Assembly (NCBI GenBank): GCA_037954235.1
Contig: JBBMOA010000020.1
Location: forward strand, 8,352,501 to 8,416,500
Origin: Aulostomus chinensis
Lineage: Eukaryota; Chordata; Actinopteri; Syngnathiformes; Aulostomidae
Reading direction: 5' to 3'
DNA length: 64,000 nt
Shown: piece by piece, positions 11,201 through 19,339 of the stretch
How the letters are laid out: the number at the start of each line of letters is the position of its first letter
Numbering within the stretch: the first letter of the stretch is position 1
Notes under the pieces: generated by a model
Databases searched by the model: none
The model's input: the letters and a program-made list of their open reading frames with translations, nothing else
What the model was told of the DNA's origin: nothing
Translations under genes and position numbers: made by a program

Positions 11201-12205
11201 AGTGGGAGATGGGCGCATGGGCTACACAGAGGAAGCGCCTTATGATGCTATCCATGTTGGCGCAGCAGCACCAACCGTCCCCCAAGCTGTGAGTCTCCAC
11301 AGCAGCAGCAGTGTGAATGCAATAACTTTTTTTTTTTAAAAAGTGTCATTTTGCACTTGGACAGTTTTACTGTCTCAAAATAGTAAGAAAACCATGAGTG
11401 CAGCATGATGATGATGATCATCATCATCTTATTATTATTACTACTCCTATTATTATTATTATTATTATCCATTTACATGCACCTTGTGTCTCCCAGCTTC
11501 TGGACCAGTTGAAGCCCGGGGGCCGGCTCATTCTGCCTGTCGGCCCTGCAGGAGGCAACCAGATGCTGGAGCAATATGACAAGATGGAGGATGGCAGCAC
11601 CAAAATGAAGCCCTTGATGGGGGTGATTTATGTGCCTTTAACAGATAAAGACAAGCAGTGGTCCAGGTGGAAGTGACTTCCTTCTCCCCCTCCTTCCCCA
11701 CTCTCCTTCTCACAGTGGCAAAGGTGAAATAGTGTGAAATGATGTGGCTTGGAGCAGACAATGGATCACAAGTGGCTGCATCTTGCTGCTTGTTGGCCTT
11801 TTTTTTGCTTCTTCCATATCGTGCACACTAGCTGCACGTTTCCTTCATATTTTTTTTAACATCATAGTCACAAATTGGTCAATTAAAACCTGCCTGACAA
11901 GAATGAAAGTGATTTTGGACTCTTAACACAGTAGAATTAACTAAAAAAGCAGTTGTATTAAGGCATATGTTTGGTTTAAGGGAGCATGACTACTTAGTCA
12001 ATTTGGAAGCCCTTAAGACACTTAAAGACATCCTGTACTCTGTGAGATGTAGACAATGGATTTTAATCACCTCAAAAATTTTGCATGTGATTCTAACATT
12101 TGGGTTTGCATGACAAGCAGGATGGTTATGACCAGTTTGATGCTCTCTTTTTTTCATTTTCTCTAACATTCCTGACTTCCCATTTCTCACAGGGATGAAC
12201 TCTGA
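4550..12205 (+). CDS. pcmt1: Protein-L-isoaspartate(D-aspartate) O-methyltransferase, complete
   Basis: Repair enzyme that uses S-adenosylmethionine to methylate isoaspartyl and D-aspartyl residues in ageing proteins. Coding exons: 4550-4730, 9642-9746, 9861-9892, 10276-10380, 10529-10649, 11203-11288, 11497-11666 and 12193-12205; 813 bp, 270 residues. Visible family blocks are MAWKSGGASH, NPYMDSPQSIG, ISAPHMHAYALELL, the SAM-binding motif I LDVGSGSGIL, IGIDHIKELVDDSINNV, VGDGRMGY, YDAIHVGAAAP, KPGGRLILPVGPAGGNQM and MGVIYVPLTDK. The classic 227-residue form would start at 4676 (MAWKSGG). The in-frame ATG at 4550 adds a 42-residue leader with a hydrophobic helix, as in the long human isoform. 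The last exon gives -RDEL; reading through the donor at 11667 gives -RWK and stops at 11676. Confidence 0.96.
7169..7338 (+). mobile_element. L2-like LINE 3' tail inserted in the Tc1 element
   Basis: A 5'-truncated retroposed tail ending CCCCACTGTGGGAATAAGAG and a TTATCTT-like run, typical of fish L2 tails. It is flanked by the 7-bp direct repeat TAAACAT at 7162-7168 and 7771-7777, where the Tc1 sequence resumes. Confidence 0.7.
7342..7770. mobile_element. Harbinger-like MITE, 429 bp, with TAA target duplication
   Basis: Terminal inverted repeats AGCCCAGTTCACACTACA (left) and AGCCCTGTTCCGACTACA (right, inverted), flanked by TAA at 7339-7341 and 7771-7773. A three-base TWA target duplication is the signature of PIF/Harbinger. 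Inside, the motif TAGTGTGAACAGCAG recurs in variant forms near the right end. No transposase is present. Confidence 0.75.
7802..7876 (+). repeat. (AT)n(AC)n microsatellite
   Basis: About 48 bases of TA followed by about 26 of CA, directly abutting the right end of the Tc1-like element. Confidence 0.95.
8267..8298 (+). repeat. (GT)n microsatellite
   Basis: An uninterrupted GT run in pcmt1 intron 1. The remainder of 7877-9641 is intronic with nothing else I recognise. Confidence 0.9.
11404..11469 (+). repeat. (GAT)n/(ATC)n(ATT)n microsatellite in pcmt1 intron 6
   Basis: Short GAT and ATC runs followed by ATT repeats, ending 27 bp before the acceptor of the exon at 11497. Confidence 0.9.
11667..11676 (+). 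CDS. pcmt1: Alternative pcmt1 C-terminus (-RWK) by intron retention
   Basis: The exon ending TCCAG at 11666 can splice at the weak donor GTGGAAG to 12193, giving Ser-Arg-Asp-Glu-Leu-stop. If unspliced it reads AGG TGG AAG TGA, giving Arg-Trp-Lys-stop. Human PCMT1 isoforms I and II differ in exactly this way, and RDEL resembles an ER-retention tetrapeptide. Both stops are directly readable here. Confidence 0.85.
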
Positions 12206-13080
12206 AGAGGAAGACAGTCCATAATCCACCTTTAATTTTCCACTGGAGGAAGCTGGAATGACATAACAAAACCTGCGCTTTTTTTGTTTGAGTCTAAAGA
12301 TGGACTAGAGTAACACTGGGCTGGGAGGAAAGACTGTTTGACGCTCAGCACAGACATGTCGGAGATGGTGGCTCTTTATTTTTCTTTGCAGGCCTACATC
12401 TTTTCGTTATGCATTCTTTTTAATTGCTGGATCTTAGGTTTGGTTTTATTTTTTTGTTGTGGTATTATCATTTGAATCGGCCATTTTGCAGTATTACATT
12501 TCAGCAGCGTCAAAGCTGAATGTAGGACGAATGCTGGACTTTGGTGACATGGTGACAAAAGCCTGAGATTTTAGATAACACCTAGTTACTGTGTGTGTGG
12601 ATCATCTAATTGTAGACATTTCTGCTTAATTGAGCCCCCCCCAGCAGTATTACAAACACAACAACAGGCAGCAACACCCATGGCTGATTCATCCCTTACG
12701 TGGTGTCAATCTACATATAGAATAAAGAGTGCATTGGCTCTTATTGGCAATGGCTTCACAATACAGAGAGCAGAGCACCAGTAACTCCAACACACGTGCA
12801 CTTGCAGCGCTGCTCCTTCCACTTGATGACGTGTTGCTTTCTGAGGCTGGTTTTCCATTAACATTTTGTGCAAGCTCTTCTGGTGATTGATACTATTTGG
12901 GATAGTCCCTGCTTTGCCAAAATAAACACAAAATAAAGCAAATGAATGTCTGTTTTCTTGAAGGTGAAAAAAAACATGAAATAAAAAAGCACATTTTATT
13001 TTGAGTGATCAGAGTGATGGATGATATTTGGCCTTCACCATCACAGGAATGACATGAAAATAAAGAAATGCTGATATTTT
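12206..13080 (+). other. pcmt1 3' UTR with candidate poly(A) signals
   Basis: Non-coding sequence after the -RDEL stop. Clustered AATAAA-type hexamers sit near 12921-12936 and 13060-13066, so the UTR is probably 0.7-0.9 kb long. No other gene is visible between here and 13558. Confidence 0.5.
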
Positions 13081-13558
13081 TGTCTGCCTTTTCTTATTAA
13101 GCCTTTAGTATCCAAGCTATAGTATGTCTATATGTATGCGTGTAATTTAGTTTTCTGGATGGGGCTTGTTGCAGAACATAGTTCATAGATTAATTTGTTA
13201 AATGTTCAGATCACTTGAAATTGTTCTTGCATTTTTTGTTTTCCAGACTGCCAGAAATATTCTGGTAGAGGAAAAACATTTTCTCATTTAATTATTTAAG
13301 TGATACTTTCAAGTACTTCAAGATGCTGGATGGTTTCTGAGACAAATAGGGAAAGGTATAAAGTGTTCTCACAGTGTGGTCAATTATGCTTTGGAGTTAA
13401 GTGCCGAGACTGGTTCTTCCAAAATGCAGATACTCAAGACGGACAAGTCCAAGTTTGACCTCTATGGTCACCATTGTCATGTTTATGTCTGCAGAAAAGC
13501 TGCCAGATGCACTGCACCCACAATATAACCCAGTGGAGATTCCATTATAGTATAGATT

Positions 13559-14346
13559 CCGTTGTGGTGGCGCAGTGGTTAGCACTGTCGCCTCACAGCA
13601 AGAGGGTTCCAGGCATCAAGCCCCAACTAAAGCACAGGGTCCTTTCGTTTGGAGTTTGCATGTTCTCCCTGTACCTACGTGGGTTCTCTGGGGATACTCT
13701 GGCTTCCTGTGATGGCTGTGGGTATGTCTTGTGTTCTGTTCCTCTCCAATAGGTTCCTCCTCAGATGCAGCAGGTGAATCTGCTTGGTGTGATGAGCGGG
13801 GGAGGCATAAATGGGCAGCTATGCTGTCTGGGGCTGGCTCAGTCCTCATCTTCCTGCATGTGTGTGGTGAAGACCAGGTTTTCCTGGTGGCTGGAGCCTG
13901 TGGTGCTTTTTGTAGTTCTAAGACAGTAGTCCTTTTTCTTAGGTTAACTTAATTGGCAATCGGCCTCATGCTCGCCTTTAGTTGTTTATCCTTTTTGTTA
14001 TTGTTCTTCCTTTTTTGTAAATAAACACTTGCTTATACCATTCTCGTTTTCCCACTCCTCAATTCCTCTCCCCTGCCCGGTTACTTTTATTGTTAACTCC
14101 GATCTTCCCCGAACCATCCTTCCAGGTCGTAACACTTCCTCCCACAATCCAAAGACGTGCAAGGGGGGACAAAGTTAATCATATACTTTAAATTGACTGT
14201 AGGTGTAGCTGTGAGAACGAATGGTTGTCTGTCTATATGTGTTGGCCCTGCGATAGACTGGCGACTCATCCAGAGTGTACTCTGCCCCTCGCCAGAAGGC
14301 AACTGGGATAGGCTCCAGCCCCCCCCCCACAACCCTTAACAGGATA
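13559..14346 (+). mobile_element. High-copy teleost SINE-like repeat (copy 1), split by a solo LTR
   Basis: It begins GTGGTGGCGCAGTGGTTAGC, resembling a tRNA A box, and carries the diagnostic blocks GGAGTTTGCATGTTCTCCCT, TCCAAAGACGTGCAAG, GGTTGTCTGTCTATATGTG, GATAGGCTCCAGCC and AACAGGATAAGC. Other copies in this window keep the same order. The copy is interrupted at 13708-14134. Confidence 0.85.
13708..14134. mobile_element. Solo LTR, 427 bp, inserted in the SINE
   Basis: It starts TGTGATGG and ends CGTAACA, and is flanked by the 5-bp direct repeat CTTCC at 13703-13707 and 14135-14139. Removing it with one CTTCC restores the SINE block GGCTTCCTCCCACAATCC. It carries an AATAAA (GTAAATAAACAC) in its 3' third. 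The terminal TG/CA and 5-bp duplication are retroviral/gypsy-type hallmarks. No internal coding region remains. Confidence 0.75.
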
Positions 14347-14449
14347 AGCAGTAGAAAATTTATGAATAGAATGGTCCATTGTGGGAATGGCATGGGCCAA
14401 TCAGTGAAAATACATGGTATCGTTAACACGAACAACTTATAATCATGGA

Positions 14450-14830
14450 ATCCCTTCCCTACTGAATCTGATTGGTTGTGGTCTCATATACCAAGAAGAC
14501 AATGATCTCAAGCATATTAAGAAGCTATGCAGAGACTATTTGACCACTAAAATGGAATCTAGAGTACTGGAACTACTGGACTGGCAAAGTCAAAGTCCGG
14601 ATTTTAATCTTATTTAACAAATTTGGGATTTAGTAGATTTGAAGATTGATCACAGATAATTTTCATCTTAATCAAGTCTGTGGGCACAGTTGGAAACTAA
14701 TAGGAACTCAATTACAAAAGAGACTGTTGCAAAGTACTTAAAAACAATGCCAGGAAGAATGCAAACCCTTATCAAGGCCAAAGGAGGCAATACAAATTAT
14801 TCTAATATAAGTCTTTTAGTTATGTGTTTC
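14450..14830 (+). pseudogene. Tc1-like transposase C-terminal fragment
   Basis: A degraded plus-strand stretch resembles the C-terminal third of Tc1 transposases: IYQEDNDLKHIKKLCRDYL, then QSQSPDFNLI in place of the usual SPDLNPIE, then RMQTLIKAKGG. It has stops and frame changes. No matching terminal repeats were found. Confidence 0.7.
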
Positions 14831-14924
14831 AGTGTATTTGTTAAATAAATAAGAATAACATTTTTAGTTTTAAACAAGATTTCTAAAATTACGTTTTCTT
14901 GTTTTCATGAAAGGTCTAATAAAT

Positions 14925-15372
14925 CAGTCCTTCCAGAAAAATGCGGAGATTGTTGCATGCAAAAATCCTTGATTATTCTTTAAAAAATGCGATGGAATAT
15001 GCGGGATATTTTTTCAATTTCAAAGTTTATTTTTGTTGGCAAATGAGACTGATTTGCGGACTTCATTATGTCTTCGTCAGGTTTGCAGCTTTCCGATGAC
15101 GTCAGTTCAAAGTTCCCAAGGCAACAGGAAGAAAATGTGCTGCTCTTGTGTGAAGTAGACAACATTTTTCAAATTACCGCAAAAATGTGAGACTTTTTTT
15201 TGCATCAATAATGCGGGGACTATGAAACCATGCAAGCCCCGCATTTTTCGCGCATTTTGAGAGGAAGTAGGTGGAAATTTATGCGGCGAAAGTGCAGCGT
15301 CTTTGAAAAAAATCTCCCGGCATACATGTGCGAATTATGTGATCGTATGATCCCGTTTTTCTGAAGGGACAG
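14925..15372. mobile_element. Non-autonomous hAT-like DNA element
   Basis: Imperfect terminal inverted repeats: CAGTCCTTCCAGAAAAATGC at the left, and CTGTCCCTTCAGAAAAACGG read inward from the right. ATAAAT occurs directly outside both ends (14919-14924 and 15373-15378). A six-base duplication is shorter than the usual eight for hAT, so the family is uncertain. No coding region is seen. Confidence 0.5.
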
Positions 15373-15399
15373 ATAAATTTGTTAAACAGTGTGTGACTC

Positions 15400-16950
15400 A
15401 AAAAAATCTCCCTCTCACCCGAGTGTCATCCTCCAGCTCGGGATCCTCTACTAGAGGCCTGGGAGCTTGAGGGTTCTATGCTGTATCTTGGCTGTTCCTA
15501 GGATTGCTCTCTTCTGGACTGAGGTTTCAGGTGTTGTTCCTGTAATCAGCTGGAGCCACTCTCCCAGTTTGGGGGTCACCACCCTGAGTGCTTCTACAAC
15601 CACGTTCTTTTAACCCCTGGTATTTCTCAACCATCTCATGCTCCTTCTTCCTGACGTTGGCATCAGCTGGTGTCACCACTGCCCTGTTCTGTTGTTTGTC
15701 CACCACTACTATGTCTGGTTGGTTTGGCAGTAACTGTCAGTCTCGAAGCTGAAGTCCCAAAGCTCCTTAGCCCTGTTGTTCTCGACCACTTTTGGTGGTA
15801 TGTCCCATTGGGATTTGGGTACTTCTAGTCCATACCGAGTACAGTTGTCCCTGTACACTACCCCAGCCTCTCCATGTATGCTTTTGAGGCTAGCATTTAC
15901 ACCCTGCTACTATGTGTTGGACTGTCTCAGGCGCATCCTTACACAGCCTGCACCTAGGGTCTGATCTGCTGTAGTAGACCTTGGCCTCTCTGCCTCTTGT
16001 GCTTCGGGCCTGCTGTTGTGCTGCCATGATGAGTGCCTCTGTGCTGTCGTTCAGTCCCGCATGTTCCAGCCATTGGTAGGTCTTTACTCTCATTGGGTTT
16101 CAGCTGTCTGAGGTGTTCACTGTGCAGCTCGTCCTGATGGGCAATCTTCTTGATGTATTCTTGGATTTTTGATGTCTCATAATGGACAGTGGCTCTGATG
16201 CTCACTAGTCCTCATCCTCCCTTTCTCTGCTCCGCGTACAGCGTCAGGATGCTGGACTTAGGGTAATACCCTCTGTGCATGGTGAAGAGCTTTCTGGTCT
16301 TGACGTCTGTGGCTTCCGTCTCCCCTTTTGGCTAGCTTATGATCCTAGTGGGGTATCTGATGACCGGCACTGGGTACATGTTGATGGATCGGACCTTGTT
16401 CTCACCATTAAGCTGACTTCTCAGTACTTGTCTTACTCTGGTGGTATTTGGCAGTGGTTGACATTCTTGCAGCCTCCTCATGGTTTCCATTAGCCTGTGG
16501 GATCCCAAGGTACTTGTAGCCGCTCTGGATATCACCTATATTTCCTTCTGTTAGGTCGACCTCTTCAGTCCAATCATCTTGCCTCTCCTTGATACCATTC
16601 GGCCACATTTGTCCAATCTGAATGACATCCCTATGTCGTTGCTGTAGATCCTGGTGGTGTGGAACAGTGAGTCAATTTCTCACTCATTCCTTGTGTACAA
16701 CTTGATGTCATCCACGTAGAGCAGGTGGCTGATTGTTGCCCCACTTAGGAATTGATATCTGTAACCACTCTTGGTGTTAATCTGACGAAGGAGGTTTATG
16801 CGGAACAGTAGTGATGACAGTTCATCTCCTTATTATATGCTGCACTTAATGTAAACTTGACCTATTTGCCTTGAATTGGCCCTATAGGATTGTCTTCCAC
16901 ATCCCCATCAAGTTTCTGATGAAGGGTCTGAGTTTACTGTTGATGTTGTA
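15400..16950 (-). pseudogene. Decayed Rex6/R4-like non-LTR retrotransposon
   Basis: On the minus strand, from high to low coordinate: reverse-transcriptase residues LRPFIRNLMGMWK (16922-16884), SHLLYVDDIKLYTRNE with the catalytic YVDD (around 16730-16685), GNIGDIQSGYKYLGIPQANG (around 16540-16480), QWLEHAGLNDSTEALIMAAQ (around 16076-16020) and RCRLCKDAPETVQHIVAGCK, a CCHC-type finger (around 15955-15895). A C-terminal region like the restriction-type endonuclease of Rex6 follows (around 15790-15420: DIVVVDKQ and VVEALRVVTPKL fragments). Frameshifts and stops make it inactive. Family assignment is from memory of the conserved C-terminus. Confidence 0.75.
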
Positions 16951-17121
16951 TACACACACACACATATATATACACACACATATATATATGTATATATATG
17001 TATATATGTATATATATATGTATATATATATGGAACTGTACAACATCAACAGTAAACTCAGACCCTTCATCAGAAACTTGATGGGGATGTGGAAGACAAT
17101 CCTATAGGGCCAATTCAAGGC
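16868..17121. repeat. 83-bp perfect inverted repeat around an AT/AC microsatellite
   Basis: The left arm 16868-16950 and right arm 17039-17121 are exact reverse complements as far as I can read. They are separated by 88 bp of CA/TA repeats. Both arms are the same piece of the LINE reverse transcriptase (LRPFIRNLMGMWK), so the LINE's upstream edge has been copied in inverted orientation. Confidence 0.9.
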
Positions 17122-17287
17122 CAATGTGCACAGGATTTTTTTGACCCTTTGACCATGCCGTAGTTCGCGGAAAACCAGATGTGAATGCACCACTCATCAC
17201 ACATGCGACATGTAGCCCATTGCTGCTTGTAAACAAACAAAAAAACAAACAAACCTGAGAGCAGATGAGCGTTAAGGTAGGACTAAC

Positions 17288-17560
17288 ATGGAAAAGAATA
17301 CGTCAGTTTTAAATGGAAAGTTCAACTTCAAAGCCCTGCCAGATGGCAGTCTCGACAGAAAAAAGTAATATGCATACACTGTAAAGCTGAATTTAGTTTC
17401 CACCGGAGTACGAGCAGTCTCAAGTATCACTTGTCCACGAAGCACACAGCTGATTCAGAGAGCCCTCCGCTCCCTTCTGGCATAAAACAAACCACGCTGG
17501 ATTTTTTTGGCACGGAGACCATTGGAGGCGTCCACCACCCACAATATCCCCACCAGATCA
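17288..17560 (+). pseudogene. hAT-type BED zinc-finger fragment
   Basis: An ATG at 17288 opens MEKNTSVLNGKFNFKALPDG. A missing base in an A-run near 17367 then shifts the frame. The new frame reads ICIHCKAEFSFHRSTSSLKY and HLSTKHTADS, with the C-x2-C ... H-x4-H spacing of BED fingers at the start of hAT transposases, and goes on to KQTTLDFFG. The rest of the transposase is absent. Confidence 0.6.
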
Positions 17561-17751
17561 TTTGAGTCCTGTTGTGTATTGCACTGCCTCCTGTTTAACG
17601 CACACTTTATTCATTGTTTTTATTTTATTTTATTTATTCTGCATCACAGTTTGATGAAATGCATCAGGGTCATCCTTTTGTGTTAATGGGTTAATAGTTC
17701 AAGTACTTCAGTTCGTACAAGTAATCATTACTATTAAATTTGTTGGGCTTG

Positions 17752-17756
<5 letters not shown>

Positions 17757-17782
<26 letters not shown>
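17757..17782 (+). repeat. (TA)n microsatellite
   Basis: A pure TA run directly upstream of a T-run and SINE copy 2. Confidence 0.9.
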
Positions 17783-17792
<10 letters not shown>

Positions 17793-17813
17793 CCCTGTGC
17801 ATCTTTTGTTTTG

Positions 17814-18195
17814 GGGCAGCACGGTGGTGCAGTGGTTAGCACTGTCGCCTCACAGCAAGAAGGTTCCAGGTTGGAGTCCCGGCTCGGGCATGGGGTCTTT
17901 TGTGTGGAGTTTGCATGTTCTCCCTGTGCCTGTGTGGGTTCTCTCTGGGTACTCCAGCTTCCTCCCACAATCCAAAGACATGCAACTGGGGACTTGGCTA
18001 ATTGGATATTCTAAATTGACCGTAAGAATGAATGTGAGTGTGAATGGTTGTCTGTCTATATGTGTTGGCCCTGCGATGGACTGGTGACCTTTCCAGGGTG
18101 AACCCTGCCTCTTTCCCGTAGCCCCTGGGATAGGCTCCATCCCCCCGCGACCCTTAACAGGATAATAGGGAGAAAATGGATGGATGGATGGATGG
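17814..18195 (+). mobile_element. Teleost SINE-like repeat (copy 2), with 13-bp target duplication
   Basis: A complete copy from GGGCAGCACGGTGGTGCAGT to a (GGAT)n tail. It is flanked by exact ATCTTTTGTTTTG repeats at 17801-17813 and 18196-18208, showing that it moved by target-primed retroposition. The A-box-like GTGCAGTGGTTAGC and B-box-like GGTTCCAGGTTGGAGTCCC suggest tRNA ancestry. Confidence 0.85.
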
Positions 18196-18208
18196 ATCTT
18201 TTGTTTTG

Positions 18209-19339
18209 TTTGTACTTCTGGACAGTACGTTGCTCCAACACTAATAAACATGCTGCATTTGCAGAAAGCAACTATTTGCCTCCTCCCATGTTGATATGGT
18301 TAATTAAAAAAAAATAAAAATATCAGTTTAAGGTAGATTTAGAGCAGATTAAAAAATGTGATTGTGAGTTGAACTATGGACATCCATGCGATTCATCGCA
18401 TTAATTTTTCAACAACGAGCAAGGACAAGTCCACTATAACAGTGTATCAAATTTTTGTCCTCTGTTTCACAATTATAGCACCTCAGTTTCAACCTCAGTG
18501 GCTGAAACACAGCAAATTTATTTAATTAATCTAGAAAGTAAAGAAGAGAAAGTAAGTTGACTTAAAGTAACCGATATTCAGGGTTCATACTGTCTTGAAA
18601 AACCTGCTTAAAAGTTATGTAATTTGGAGATGGCCATTTCCAGGCATTGAACAAACTGTTGAAAAATAAATCCAGAAAATGTAAGAAATTTGCTTCACAT
18701 ATAACCAAATATTAGAGTACATTAAATGTGGTTCAGTTAAGTTGGACTGAAAAAAAAATCATTTTGGTTGATATTACTTTTCATGTTTATTTCGTTTCAA
18801 ACCATGTTACTTGACATGAATTATTGTTAAATGTACACTGGCACACTTTGGATTTTTCTATTTTTCACGTATAAACCAAGACAAAGGTATGGGAAAGTTA
18901 TAGAAATATAAAATGAAAATGTGCCTGAACCCTGAATATTTGAGGAATAAAAACGTTTTAATAAAAAGGGATAAAAGAGTGTCTTAGAACTGTCACAAGA
19001 CAAATATTCCATACAGCTGTATGTCAGTATTGACTGTGCAGTATGATGCGGAATTTTTCACAATGAATTCACAATCAAAAATTTTTTTCTACAACATAAA
19101 TATGAATTAAAAAAATGAATGTGTGTAATTGGCTTTGAAGGCAGCATCTTGTCAGAAGCAGATTTACCACTCCAAGTTTCGAGAAATGTTAATGAGAGCA
19201 GAGATGGAAAGTTTCCAACCTAAAATGAAACTCATTGGCGACATCAGGCTACAAGGAATTGACTGCAAATGTCAAAGGTTCTGGCTTTGTCATGGTTCAC
19301 ACATCTGTGTGATCTGGGTGCTTTTTCAAGCCTGAGTGG
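18209..19339. other. Intergenic DNA and probable lrp11 3' UTR
   Basis: AT-rich sequence with no recognisable gene. On the minus strand an AATAAA (TTTATT near 18787) could end the lrp11 transcript about 550 bp past its stop codon. That placement is a guess. Confidence 0.35.

Noticed and set aside
13559..13610. Possible tRNA gene from A/B-box-like motifs
   Set aside because: The motifs belong to the SINE head, recur in every copy, and no cloverleaf with intact stems can be drawn.
17850..18251. 133-codon minus-strand frame
   Set aside because: It is wholly inside the SINE copy at 17814-18195 and its flank; the same pseudo-protein appears in every SINE copy.
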